Under the pieces are notes generated by a model. It did no database searches. It had not been told where the DNA came from and saw only the letters and a program-made list of their open reading frames with translations. Made by a program: the position numbers and the translations under genes. Of a stretch of 14,578 nt of DNA, positions 6,127 through 12,636 are shown in pieces; position 1 is the stretch's first letter; the number at the start of each line of letters is the position of its first letter. Source of the stretch: Anaerolineae bacterium (lineage in GTDB: Bacteria > Chloroflexota > Anaerolineae > B4-G1); assembly GCA_016783285.1 (NCBI GenBank), contig JADHWW010000151.1, forward strand, positions 1 through 14,578. The letters are read 5' to 3'.

Positions 6127-7311
6127 TTGTTGATCGGGATTGACGCCAGCCGCGCCGTCGCCGCCCGCCCGACCGGCACCGAGGTCTACTCCCAGCGGGT
6201 CATCCAGGCGCTACTAGCGCTCGACAGCCCGCATCGCTTCCGCCTCTACCTGCGCAGTGCGCCGCTGGCCGGCGCCTTCCCCGGCGCCAACCTCTGCCTC
6301 ATCCCCTGCCCCCGCCTGTGGACCCACCTGCGCCTCTCCTGGGAGATGGCCCGCCGCCCACCGGACGTGCTCTTAGTCCCGGCCCACGTCCTGCCCCTCG
6401 TCCATCCACGCGCCAGCCTGGTCACCGTTCACGACCTGGGCTACCTTCACTTCCCGGAGGCTCACCCCTGGCGCCAGCGGCTGTACCTCGACCTCTCAAC
6501 CCGCTGGAATGCGCGTGCCGCCGCGCACCTCCTGGCCGACTCCGAGGCCACCAAATCCGATCTGGTGGCCTGTTACAGCGTCCCGCCAGACAAAATCATC
6601 GTCGCCTATCCCGGCTGCGACGAGGCACTCGCCCCGGTGCGCGACCCCGCCACGATTGAGACGGTCAAGGCGCGCTACGGTATCACCGGCGACTACTTTC
6701 TCTACCTGGGCACTCTCCAGCCGCGCAAGAACCTCTCGCGCCTGATCGCCGCCTTCGCCACCCAGTCACCCAATCACCCAATCACCCAGTCACCCAATCA
6801 CCCAGTCACCCAACTCGTTTTGGCCGGCAAGCGGGGCTGGCTCTACGACGACCTTTTCGCGCAGGTGCGTCGCCTGGGCCTGGAGGGGCCTGCCCTGAGC
6901 ACTTCGACTGCGCTCAGTGTAAACTCAGTCGAAGGACGCGTGCTCTTCCCCGGCTACGTCCCCGACGAGGACAAGGCTGCTCTGTTGAGCGGGGCGCTGG
7001 CTTTCGTCTTCCCCTCGCTCTACGAGGGGTTCGGCCTGCCGGTGCTGGAAGCCCAGGCCTGCGGCTGTCCGGTCATCACCAGCACCACCTCGAGCCTGCC
7101 CGAGGTGGCCGGGGACGCGGCTCTCCTGGTTGACCCTGGCGATACCGCTGCCATCGCAGCGGGCTTACGGCGCATCGCCACCGACCTGGCCCTGCGGCAG
7201 AGCCTGATCGAGCGTGGCTTTGCCAACGTGCACCGTTTCTCCTGGGCCGCCTGCGCTCAATCCGTCATGAGCGTTATTGAGCAGTGCGCGGTGAATGTAT
7301 CATACCGATGA
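6127..7311 (+). CDS. GT4 family glycosyltransferase with two in-frame repeat insertions
   Basis: This is a retaining nucleotide-sugar glycosyltransferase of GT4 type (GT-B fold), 394 residues. The start is TTG at 6127 with GGGAG 7 bases upstream, inside the end of rpiB. The N-terminal domain begins LIGIDASRAVAARPTGTEVY with the glycine-containing acceptor-side loop. The C-terminal domain has YLGTLQPRKNLSRLI, VLAGKRGW, VLFPGYVPDED and the EGFGLPVLE motif (E300 and E308, the EX7E pair), followed by the ACGCPVITS...PEVAGDAALLVDP region that binds the donor. Two stretches are foreign to the family: about residues 211-229 (QSPNHPITQSPNHPVTQ, from an octamer repeat) and about 256-271 (PALSTSTALSVNSVEG, from a palindromic insert). 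Both sit in loops of the donor domain, so the enzyme may still work. Acceptor and donor sugars are unknown. Confidence 0.9.
   Translation: MLIGIDASRAVAARPTGTEVYSQRVIQALLALDSPHRFRLYLRSAPLAGAFPGANLCLIPCPRLWTHLRLSWEMARRPPDVLLVPAHVLPLVHPRASLVTVHDLGYLHFPEAHPWRQRLYLDLSTRWNARAAAHLLADSEATKSDLVACYSVPPDKIIVAYPGCDEALAPVRDPATIETVKARYGITGDYFLYLGTLQPRKNLSRLIAAFATQSPNHPITQSPNHPVTQLVLAGKRGWLYDDLFAQVRRLGLEGPALSTSTALSVNSVEGRVLFPGYVPDEDKAALLSGALAFVFPSLYEGFGLPVLEAQACGCPVITSTTSSLPEVAGDAALLVDPGDTAAIAAGLRRIATDLALRQSLIERGFANVHRFSWAACAQSVMSVIEQCAVNVSYR
6759..6814. repeat. Octamer tandem repeat inside the glycosyltransferase gene
   Basis: Seven consecutive octamers, CACCCAGT or CACCCAAT (last one CACCCAAC), are read in frame as an 8-residue period (QSPNHPVT). 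The flanking protein would align with relatives without it. Confidence 0.9.
6902..6934. repeat. Palindromic insert inside the glycosyltransferase gene
   Basis: CTTCGACTG (6902-6910) and CAGTCGAAG (6926-6934) are perfect 9-base inverted arms around CGCTCAGTGTAAACT. The motif is read in frame and adds about 16 residues between LGLEG and RVLFPGY. A related GTCGAAGC/GGTTTCGAC style occurs in the element at 7332-7564. Confidence 0.75.
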
Positions 7312-7314
7312 ATC

Positions 7315-7602
7315 GTGGGGCAGGCTTTCTAGTACACGTGGGCGTAAATCCTTCCACAGTTAAGCATTGGACGAGAGCGCCGGTTGAGTAGGAGCGAAGC
7401 GACGTATCGAAACCAAGCGGCTTATCCAGAGTGCTTTTGTGGGCAAAAACGCTTGGTTTCGACTCGTGCTGAGCCTGTCGAAGCATACGCTTCTCCACTT
7501 TGTTCCGAAGCTACTCAACCGGCGCTTGCTCCGTAACTGCCAAAGGATTTCCGCCGAGATGTACTAGCCTGTCCAAGCGGCAGACTGGAAAGTCTGCCCC
7601 AC
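7315..7602. repeat. 53-bp palindromic repeat split by a 233-bp insertion
   Basis: The left part (7315-7331) and right part (7567-7602, with TA at 7565-7566 duplicated) join to a 53-bp sequence that closely matches the intact copy at 13214-13266. The joined repeat folds back on itself (GTGGGGCAG... / ...CTGCCCCAC). It lies just after the glycosyltransferase stop. Confidence 0.85.
7332..7564. mobile_element. MITE-like inverted-repeat element flanked by TA
   Basis: This 233-bp segment interrupts the 53-bp repeat at a TA that is present on both sides (7330-7331 and 7565-7566). Its ends are imperfect inverted repeats of about 31 bases (roughly 24 matches), beginning GTACA and sharing GGCG, AAATCCTT and CAGTTA. 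Inside is a second fold: AGCGCCGGTTGAGTAG (7376-7391) pairs perfectly with 7511-7526, and TCGAAACCAAGCG (7407-7419) with 7450-7462. No transposase is encoded, so it would need one in trans. TA duplication is the habit of IS630/Tc1-mariner transposases, which is an inference here. Confidence 0.7.
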
Positions 7603-7635
7603 AATATTGCAAAGATGCAATCGAGGCAAACGAAC

Positions 7636-7663
7636 GACCGCGCCCCAAGGGTGAGGCGCGGTC
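7636..7663 (-). terminator. Probable terminator after the DegV gene
   Basis: GACCGCGCC and GGCGCGGTC form a perfect 9-bp GC-rich stem with a 10-base loop, 27 bases past the DegV stop. Read leftward it is followed by GTTCGTTTG, a weak T-rich stretch. Confidence 0.55.
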
Positions 7664-7690
7664 ACGACAGACATCAAGGCGTGCAAGTGG

Positions 7691-8557
7691 TCAATCTGGC
7701 GCTGCGGGGTAAAAGGTGATACCGATGGTGCCTGGCCCAACGTGCGTGCCGATGACGGGGCTGACCATGGCACAGTAGACTGTGGAGATGCCGAACCGTT
7801 CCTTCACTCGTTCGGCGACGGCCTTTCCCTCCTCCGGGCTGTCTGCGTCGAGGATGGAAACCTCGGCCATCTGTCTCCCGCCCAGCCGCTCCTCCACGAT
7901 ATCCAACATCTGCGCAATTGCCTTGCGCTTGGTGCGCACCTGGGTCAGCGCTTCGATACGGCCATCTTCCAGGTGCAGCAGCGGCTTGATCTTGAGCGCC
8001 GTCCCCAGAAACCGCTTGCCCCCGCCGATGCGCCCGCCCCGGTGCAGGTACTCTAGCGTGTCCACGGTGAGCAAGAGGTTTATTCCATCCCGCGTCTCTT
8101 CGGCCGCGGCAATGATTTTTTTCAGCGAGCCTCCGGCCGCAGCGACGCGGGCCGCTGCCAGGGCGACGAAACCCAACCCCATCGAGGCGAAAAGCGAGTC
8201 TATGATCGTGATGTCGAGTTCGGGTACCTGCGCTTTGGCCGCCTCGGCTGAGGCGACGGTGCCGCTGATCCCGCTGGAGATGTAGGCCCCCACGATGGTA
8301 TCGGTGTCGTTCTCGGCGGCAACGCGGCGGAAGAAATCCACGAACTCGCCGGCCGAGGGTTGGGACGTGGTGGGTAGGGTCTTGGCCTCCCGCAGGCGGC
8401 GGTAGAACGTCGGCGGGTCTATGTCTACTCCGTCCCGAAAGCGCTCGTCACCCCAGATGAGCCATAGAGGAATGATCGGGATGTCAAGATCGCCCAGGGC
8501 TTGAGCAGGTATGTAAGCCGTGCTATCTGTTACCACTGCGATTTTACGATTACTCAT
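7691..8557 (-). CDS. DegV family fatty-acid-binding protein
   Basis: Members of this family bind a fatty acid between two domains; in Firmicutes, relatives (FakB) present fatty acids to a kinase, FakA, for phosphorylation. No FakA gene is present here. The start ATG at 8557 has GGAGG 5 bases upstream, giving 288 residues, normal for DegV. Motifs are VVTDSTAYIP at the N-terminus, TLPTTSQPSAGEFVDFFRR, SSGISGTVASAEAAK, the TVDTLEYLHRGGRIGG segment in the middle and the closing GPGTIGITFYP. It stands alone between a leftward operon and a repeat-rich gap, with a hairpin terminator downstream. The 91-base gap upstream holds no promoter that I can defend. Lipid binding is family knowledge, not shown by this sequence. 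Confidence 0.93.
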   Translation of the reverse strand: MSNRKIAVVTDSTAYIPAQALGDLDIPIIPLWLIWGDERFRDGVDIDPPTFYRRLREAKTLPTTSQPSAGEFVDFFRRVAAENDTDTIVGAYISSGISGTVASAEAAKAQVPELDITIIDSLFASMGLGFVALAAARVAAAGGSLKKIIAAAEETRDGINLLLTVDTLEYLHRGGRIGGGKRFLGTALKIKPLLHLEDGRIEALTQVRTKRKAIAQMLDIVEERLGGRQMAEVSILDADSPEEGKAVAERVKERFGISTVYCAMVSPVIGTHVGPGTIGITFYPAAPD

Positions 8558-8648
8558 AGTTACCTCCATTCATGATAAGATGTCAGGAATACCAATAAAT
8601 AGAACACCCTACCCGCCGGTAAGGTGCGCTTGTGGGGGAAGGATGCAC

Positions 8649-9269
8649 CTACGGCTCGGGGGGCAGTAGTAGAGCATTGAGCGCGATGGCTACAATGCCG
8701 GCCACGACAGTGCGCAGGCCGTAACCGGCGAGACTGCGCCCGGATATGTGCCCCAGGAACATTCCCAGCCCAAACAGGCTGATCAGTGCCAGAACCGTGG
8801 ATAGGGCAAAACTGATCAGAATGTCGCCGATAAGCGGTGTCAGGAAAAAGGGGGCGAGTACGATCAACGAAGAAACGAGGGGCGATATACCATCCACCAA
8901 CGACACGACGACCACTGCCACGCGCGAAGCCCGGCCGATCTTTGTATCGCCCAAATCAGTGAGCGATATTCTCTCCAGTTCAGCCAAATCGCGCCCGCGC
9001 TCGGCGGACTCGGCCAGGTAGGCTCCCCACAGCCCCGAAACTCCTATGGAGACGGAGGTAGCAATGCCGATGCGGGTCACGGTGCCGGCGCTGCGGACAC
9101 CACTCATGTAACTGCCCATCACTATGCCGATCATGGTCAACACGCCATCAAAGGCATTGTTCGCCAGCGCGCGGCGAGCGATCTTTAAAAAGCCCGAGAT
9201 ACGTTCGTATTCGCGCAAGTCACTGATACTCTGGGCCAGGCGCTCACGCAGGTTACCCGGTTTTTTCAC
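8649..9269 (-). CDS. VIT1/CCC1-like integral membrane protein
   Basis: This 206-residue membrane protein resembles the VIT1/CCC1 family, whose studied members move iron or manganese across membranes; transport by this one is untested. After a charged N-terminal helix (residues about 1-35), NAFDGVLTMIGIVMGSYMSG matches the family's first conserved segment. A hydrophobic helix, a charged cytoplasmic segment (AESAERGRDLAELERISLTD) and three more hydrophobic stretches follow, ending PPEP. The start is GTG at 9269, only 2 bases after the stop of the DUF211 gene and without a clear ribosome site, so it is probably translated by coupling. Its stop (8651-8649) overlaps the arm AGGTGC/GCACCT of a small inverted repeat that extends to 8622. 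It is the last gene of the TrmI-DUF211-VIT1 set. Confidence 0.8.
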   Translation of the reverse strand: MKKPGNLRERLAQSISDLREYERISGFLKIARRALANNAFDGVLTMIGIVMGSYMSGVRSAGTVTRIGIATSVSIGVSGLWGAYLAESAERGRDLAELERISLTDLGDTKIGRASRVAVVVVSLVDGISPLVSSLIVLAPFFLTPLIGDILISFALSTVLALISLFGLGMFLGHISGRSLAGYGLRTVVAGIVAIALNALLLPPEP

Positions 9270-9271
9270 GG

Positions 9272-9559
9272 CTAATCTTGCGGCGTGATGACGTCCTCAA
9301 TGAGCACTCTACCGGCCGCCACCTCGTCAATGGAATGAATCGCGCCGCCATTCTCCTCAATGACACGGGCGATTTCCTCGTAGCGCAAGTCGTGCCCTTC
9401 GATGGTGACTTTGGCGTTTTCCACGCGGCGGTCAATCTCATAGATCGAGATGTTGGCGCCGTCCACGCCCTCCAGGTTGGCCAGCAGTTGCACCAGTTCC
9501 GCGATGGTGGGCTCCATAGGTTTCAAGACGTCCAGCACCAATCGTCTCAGGTTTCCCAT
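9272..9559 (-). CDS. DUF211 family protein (archaeal-type, ferredoxin-like fold)
   Basis: The 95-residue product has the DUF211 (PF02680) pattern from end to end: RRLVLDVLKPMEPTIAELVQ, then LEGVDGANISIYEIDRRVENAKVTIEG and GGAIHSIDEVAAGR. These are small, mostly archaeal proteins of unknown function. ATG 9559 is chosen because MGNLRRLVLDVLKP matches family N-termini. ATG 9568 is also possible, but AAGGAGG lies only 2 bases before it (11 before 9559). The Shine-Dalgarno overlaps the stop of the upstream methyltransferase gene (TAAGGAGG), and the next gene starts 2 bases after this stop, so the three genes form a tight unit. Pairing with a VIT1/CCC1-like protein suggests, but does not show, a metal-related or regulatory partnership. 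Confidence 0.85.
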   Translation of the reverse strand: MGNLRRLVLDVLKPMEPTIAELVQLLANLEGVDGANISIYEIDRRVENAKVTIEGHDLRYEEIARVIEENGGAIHSIDEVAAGRVLIEDVITPQD

Positions 9560-9575
9560 CTTTCCCATCTCCTCC

Positions 9576-10355
9576 TTACTTTTCCAACGGTATGAATGTC
9601 CGCGCAAAGACCAGGTAGCCGGTGTGGGCCACCAAACGATCCATCGGCCGCAGGCGGGCGGGCACCGCCTTGTACGGCCGGAGCAACAGTTCCTCTACTT
9701 TGATCAGGCCAAAGTTGGTTTCTGCCAACGCGCCGATCACGTGGATGACCTGATTGGTGGTAGGCAGGATACAGCCAAAGAAGCCGCCGGTGGTCAGAGC
9801 CGCGTGAACCTGCGTCAAATAGTCCCAGGGGTTGGGCAGGTCCAGGAACAGCGCGTCGGCGTCACGCTCGTCAAAGCCCTCGGCAATGTCGCGCAATTTG
9901 AATTCGACGAACTCGGCCAGGCCAAGTTGCTCCAGGTTTTTGCGGGCCAGTCGTTGCATCTCGGGTCGGACCTCGTAGGAATAGACGCGGCCGGTGGGAC
10001 TGACCGCCTGAGCGAAAACCAACGTGAGCCCGCCGCTGCCGGTGCCGGCCTCGACGACGTGGCAGCCTGGGGCGATGCCCATCTTCATCAGGATGTACCC
10101 GGCGTCCTTGGGGTAAACGATCTGGGTAGTACGCTTGAGATCACGCACGAGGTCGTCGGTGGAGGGCCGAAGCAACAATAACAGATACCCCATGTGAGTG
10201 GACACTTGCGTCCCCCACGGGGCTCCGATCAGATCATCGTGGGCCACCATCCCACGATGAGTGTGGAATTGGGCGCCTGACGCTAGCCGGATGATGAACG
10301 ATTTGCGGTCGCGGCCAACCAGCAGAGCCAGGTCGTCGGGTTGTGCAGTTTGCAC
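9576..10355 (-). CDS. trmI: tRNA (adenine-58-N1)-methyltransferase, TrmI family
   Basis: This SAM-dependent enzyme methylates N1 of adenosine 58 in the T-loop of tRNA, a modification tied to thermal stability in archaea and thermophilic bacteria. It is 259 residues, with GTG 10355 as start and GGAG about 10 bases upstream. The small N-terminal beta domain is followed by KRTTQIVYPKDAGYILMKMGI, a strong TrmI signature, then the SAM motif VEAGTGSGGLT (101-111), acidic E128 after the second strand and DALFLDLPNPW (167-177), the catalytic/NPPY-like region. The C-terminus has the RPMDRLVAHTGYLVFARTF ending of the family. It is the first gene of a leftward operon with DUF211 and VIT1-like genes, under a promoter with a perfect TATAAT. 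Confidence 0.92.
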   Translation of the reverse strand: MQTAQPDDLALLVGRDRKSFIIRLASGAQFHTHRGMVAHDDLIGAPWGTQVSTHMGYLLLLLRPSTDDLVRDLKRTTQIVYPKDAGYILMKMGIAPGCHVVEAGTGSGGLTLVFAQAVSPTGRVYSYEVRPEMQRLARKNLEQLGLAEFVEFKLRDIAEGFDERDADALFLDLPNPWDYLTQVHAALTTGGFFGCILPTTNQVIHVIGALAETNFGLIKVEELLLRPYKAVPARLRPMDRLVAHTGYLVFARTFIPLEK

Positions 10356-10390
10356 GGCTTTCTATCTCCGCGCACCTATCCAGTTCTCAG

Positions 10391-10415
10391 GTGCGCTGAT
10401 ATAATTATAGCGCAC
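10391..10415. promoter_or_regulatory. Inverted repeat surrounding the -10 box of the trmI operon
   Basis: GTGCGCT (10391-10397) and AGCGCAC (10409-10415) are perfect 7-base inverted arms 11 bases apart, with the TATAAT of the leftward promoter between and partly in them. The position suits an operator, or a hairpin at the very 5' end of the transcript. Confidence 0.5.
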
Positions 10416-10431
10416 TCTGACCGCAGCGCAA
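10404..10431 (-). promoter_or_regulatory. Leftward promoter for trmI-DUF211-VIT1
   Basis: A perfect TATAAT (10409-10404) and TTGCGC (10431-10426) are separated by 16 bases on the minus strand. The predicted leader is about 40 bases. Confidence 0.65.
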
Positions 10432-10498
10432 CTTTTTGTTTCACGACGAGCACGCCAGTGTTTTGCCGGACGGCTCCACGACCTGTGAAAATTGCAGT

Positions 10499-10527
10499 TT
10501 GACTTGAAAGCAGGATAGTGGTACACT
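10499..10527 (+). promoter_or_regulatory. Rightward promoter for the receiver-domain gene
   Basis: TTGACT (10499-10504), a 17-base spacer ending TGG, then TACACT (10522-10527): a consensus-like -35 and an extended -10. It shares the run GTGGTACACT with the promoter at 13693-13721. Confidence 0.8.
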
Positions 10528-10602
10528 AGATACAACACTGTGGGCTAACCACCCTGGTCGTCCGCATCGGTTTGCCAGTGAAGCGAAAGGGAGAATCACC
10601 TT

Positions 10603-10992
10603 ATGGCAGAAGAAGAGAGAAAAACAGTTATCTGTATCGAAGATGAGCCCGAGATGATTGACCTGATCAAACTGATCCTTGGGCGCAAGGGGTTCGATCT
10701 GATCGGCGCTATTGGTGGTCGGGAAGGCATAGAGACAGTGCGCCGGCTCAAACCCGACCTGGTGCTGCTGGACCTGATGATGCCGGATATGGACGGTTGG
10801 GAAGTCTACCAGCAGATGAAGGCCGATGACGAACTGAAAAACATCCCGGTCATCGTCGTCACTGCCAAGGCACAGAGCATTGACAAGGTACTGGGACTCC
10901 ACATTGCCAAGGTGGATGACTATGTGACCAAGCCATTCGGCCCACAGGAACTGCTGCAAAGCGTGAACAAAGTACTGGGGCTCGAGACCTGA
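10603..10992 (+). CDS. Stand-alone response regulator receiver protein (CheY-like)
   Basis: This is a 129-residue single receiver domain without an output domain. It would be phosphorylated by a histidine kinase, none of which is adjacent. The ATG at 10603 has GGGAG 9 bases upstream. The acidic pocket is IEDEP (E13-D14 and neighbours), the phospho-acceptor aspartate is D57 in LVLLDLMMPDMDGWE, the switch threonine T87 lies in VIVVTAKA and the conserved lysine K110 in YVTKPFGP. The C-terminus stops right after the last helix (LLQSVNKVLGLET). It has its own promoter and a 5' leader of about 70 bases. A stem-loop at 11121-11155 separates it from the kinase-like gene downstream, so it may be transcribed alone. 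Such proteins act by protein-protein contact or phosphorelay; the partner is unknown. Confidence 0.93.
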   Translation: MAEEERKTVICIEDEPEMIDLIKLILGRKGFDLIGAIGGREGIETVRRLKPDLVLLDLMMPDMDGWEVYQQMKADDELKNIPVIVVTAKAQSIDKVLGLHIAKVDDYVTKPFGPQELLQSVNKVLGLET

Positions 10993-11120
10993 GCCCAATG
11001 GTTCACGAGTCGCTTTCAGAGGCGTCTGTCCTCGACAACGGAACAGATCGTCCTTGTTGGCGGATGGCGGATGGGCAGCGATGTCTCAGATGTTCGAGGT
11101 TTGTTCTGGCGGGTGCGAAG

Positions 11121-11155
11121 GGCGGTGGTAACGGGATAATCCCGGAGCCATCGCC
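11121..11155 (+). other. Two-tier stem-loop between receiver and adenosine-kinase genes
   Basis: GGCGGTGG (11121-11128) pairs with CCATCGCC (11148-11155), with one G-U, and encloses CGGGA-TAA-TCCCG (11132-11144). It may end the receiver transcript (GCTTGATTT follows) or act in the leader of the next gene. Nothing else stands out in the 10993-11188 gap. Confidence 0.5.
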
Positions 11156-11188
11156 GCTTGATTTATGGAGAAAAGCGGGAGGTGAGCA

Positions 11189-11674
11189 GTGGAACTCGTG
11201 GTGGTGCAAATCGAGAAGCCAGAGGCCGTGAATCTCATTCTTGGTCAATCGCACTTTATCAAAACGGTGGAGGACTTGCACGAGACGCTGGTGGGCGCTG
11301 TGCCGGGCATCAAGTTTGGCCTGGCCTTTTGCGAATCCTCGGAGCCGGCATTGGTGCGCGCCAGTGGCACTGACGACGAGTTAGTCGAACTGGCAAAACG
11401 GAACGCACTGGCGTTGAGCGCGGGACACAGTTTCATCGTTTTTCTGGGCGAGGGCTTTTATCCCGTCAACGTGTTGAACGCGGTCAAGATGGTACCCGAA
11501 GTGTGCCACATCTTTTGCGCCACGGCCAACCCGGTCGAGGTGATCCTGGCCGAGACGGAGCAGGGGCGAGGCATCCTCGGCGTGGTGGACGGCGTCAGAA
11601 CGAAAGGCATCGAGACGGAGGAAGACGTCGGGGAACGCAAAGCGTTCCTGCGTATGATCGGGTACAAGGCGTGA
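11189..11674 (+). CDS. Adenosine-specific kinase family protein (PF04008, DUF355)
   Basis: This 161-residue protein belongs to a compact family found mainly in archaea and some thermophilic bacteria; a characterised archaeal member binds adenosine/AMP and forms a stable phosphohistidine. The start is GTG 11189 with GGAGG 6 bases upstream. Conserved segments are GQSHFIKTVEDLHE, GIKFGLAFCESS, LVRASGTDDEL, SAGHSFIVFLGEGFYPVNVLNAVK with H80 the likely phosphorylated histidine, CATANPVEVILAETEQGRGILGVVDG, and the closing ERKAFLRMIGYK. These cover the family from end to end, so the gene looks intact. It begins a run of four closely spaced genes; the Rpn-like gene starts 20 bases after its stop. What the activity is for in the cell is unclear. 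Confidence 0.92.
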   Translation: MELVVVQIEKPEAVNLILGQSHFIKTVEDLHETLVGAVPGIKFGLAFCESSEPALVRASGTDDELVELAKRNALALSAGHSFIVFLGEGFYPVNVLNAVKMVPEVCHIFCATANPVEVILAETEQGRGILGVVDGVRTKGIETEEDVGERKAFLRMIGYKA

Positions 11675-11694
11675 GACATGACAGGTTGTTGTAA

Positions 11695-12636
11695 ATGACC
11701 AAAATTAACATCTTTGACCGTACACTCAAGATCATCGCGCGTGACTACACGGACACGTTACTGGAGTTGATCTTCCCTGATGTTCCAGTCCGTTTACTCG
11801 GCACGTTGGAGAACGTCGAACTCTCCCTGCCGGTGCGACCGGTGGACTTTGTCCATCGCGTCGAATACGACGGCATGGAATACATCCTTCATCTAGAATT
11901 CCAATTTGAACACAAAGCCGGTTTTCCACGACGAACGTGCATTTGCCACGGGGCGTTGACCGAACAGTTCGGACTGCCGGTGGTGTCACTGGCGTTGTAT
12001 CTCAAGCCACGTCAGGCGCCTATTCCCAACGAATATGTGGTCAGGCTGGGAGGGCGGGTGATCAATCGTTTCACCTACCCCGTAGTCAAACTGTGGGACT
12101 ATGTGCAGGAGATACGTAGTGGACGATACCGCGGGCTGGCCCCGTTGCTGATAACACTGGCGCCAGATCCAGACGAGAGTGTTCTACGAGAAGAACGGGC
12201 GTTGATCCGGGAGGAGCCAGACGACAGGAAACGGGCAGACTTGTTCGCGACGGCGGTGACAATCGCCTCGCGCTACTTTGACAAAGCGTTCCTATGGCGT
12301 TTTTTCCGGGAGGAGTTAGAACTGATGCGAGAAGCGACATTCGTGGAAGAGTGGATTCTAGAGGGAATCGAGCAAGGAATCGAGCAAGGAATCGAGCAAG
12401 GGCTTCAGATGGGGCAGGTGCAGGGTGCCCAGCATGCACACCGGGACAACATCCTGCAAACTCTGCGGGCTCGTTTCAGGCTGTCTCAACAGGAAGAAAA
12501 GCCCCTGGTAGAGCAACTAGAGATGATTGACAGCCTGGACGACCTGAAGGATTTGTTCGAGCACGCCCTAATGGATGTCACCATGACTGATTTCAGCACC
12601 CAACTGGACGACAAGACGAACGGTCGTCATCGTTGA
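11695..12636 (+). CDS. Rpn-like PD-(D/E)XK nuclease family protein
   Basis: The 313-residue protein resembles the recombination-promoting nuclease / YhgA-like 'transposase' group (PD-(D/E)XK fold), which is widespread and often multicopy in Chloroflexota and cyanobacteria. The N-terminal domain has the expected pattern: D51 in PVDFVHRVE and the E-x-Q variant at E68-Q70 in YILHLEFQ. A middle helical region (WDYVQEIRSGRYRGLAPLL) follows. Near residue 224 a 4-residue repeat, GIEQGIEQGIEQGLQMG, is coded by a 12-bp tandem repeat and is typical of these proteins. The ATG at 11695 has only a weak AGGTTG upstream. Its TGA overlaps the TTG start option of the next gene. DNA cleavage or recombination is a family expectation; there is no sign that the gene itself is mobile here. 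Confidence 0.85.
   Translation: MTKINIFDRTLKIIARDYTDTLLELIFPDVPVRLLGTLENVELSLPVRPVDFVHRVEYDGMEYILHLEFQFEHKAGFPRRTCICHGALTEQFGLPVVSLALYLKPRQAPIPNEYVVRLGGRVINRFTYPVVKLWDYVQEIRSGRYRGLAPLLITLAPDPDESVLREERALIREEPDDRKRADLFATAVTIASRYFDKAFLWRFFREELELMREATFVEEWILEGIEQGIEQGIEQGLQMGQVQGAQHAHRDNILQTLRARFRLSQQEEKPLVEQLEMIDSLDDLKDLFEHALMDVTMTDFSTQLDDKTNGRHR
12364..12399 (+). repeat. 12-bp tandem repeat (x3) in the Rpn-like gene
   Basis: GGAATCGAGCAA occurs three times in a row and codes GIEQ each time. Being a multiple of three, copy-number change would lengthen or shorten the helix without breaking the frame. Confidence 0.9.

Noticed and set aside
6759..6814. Octamer repeat considered as a CRISPR or protein-binding iteron array
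   Set aside because: Units are only 8 bases without spacers and lie within a coding frame, so a slippage-type tandem repeat is the simpler reading.
7312..7690. Short open frames between the glycosyltransferase and DegV genes
   Set aside because: They fall wholly in inverted-repeat DNA and have no ribosome site or recognisable domain.
8558..8648. TATCAT as a -10 box for the DegV gene
   Set aside because: No matching -35 at proper spacing, and transcription would begin inside the ribosome site.
10441..10998. Open frame of 185 codons antisense to the receiver gene
   Set aside because: It is the mirror of a clear CheY-like gene with a promoter and ribosome site; the antisense product has no recognisable domain.
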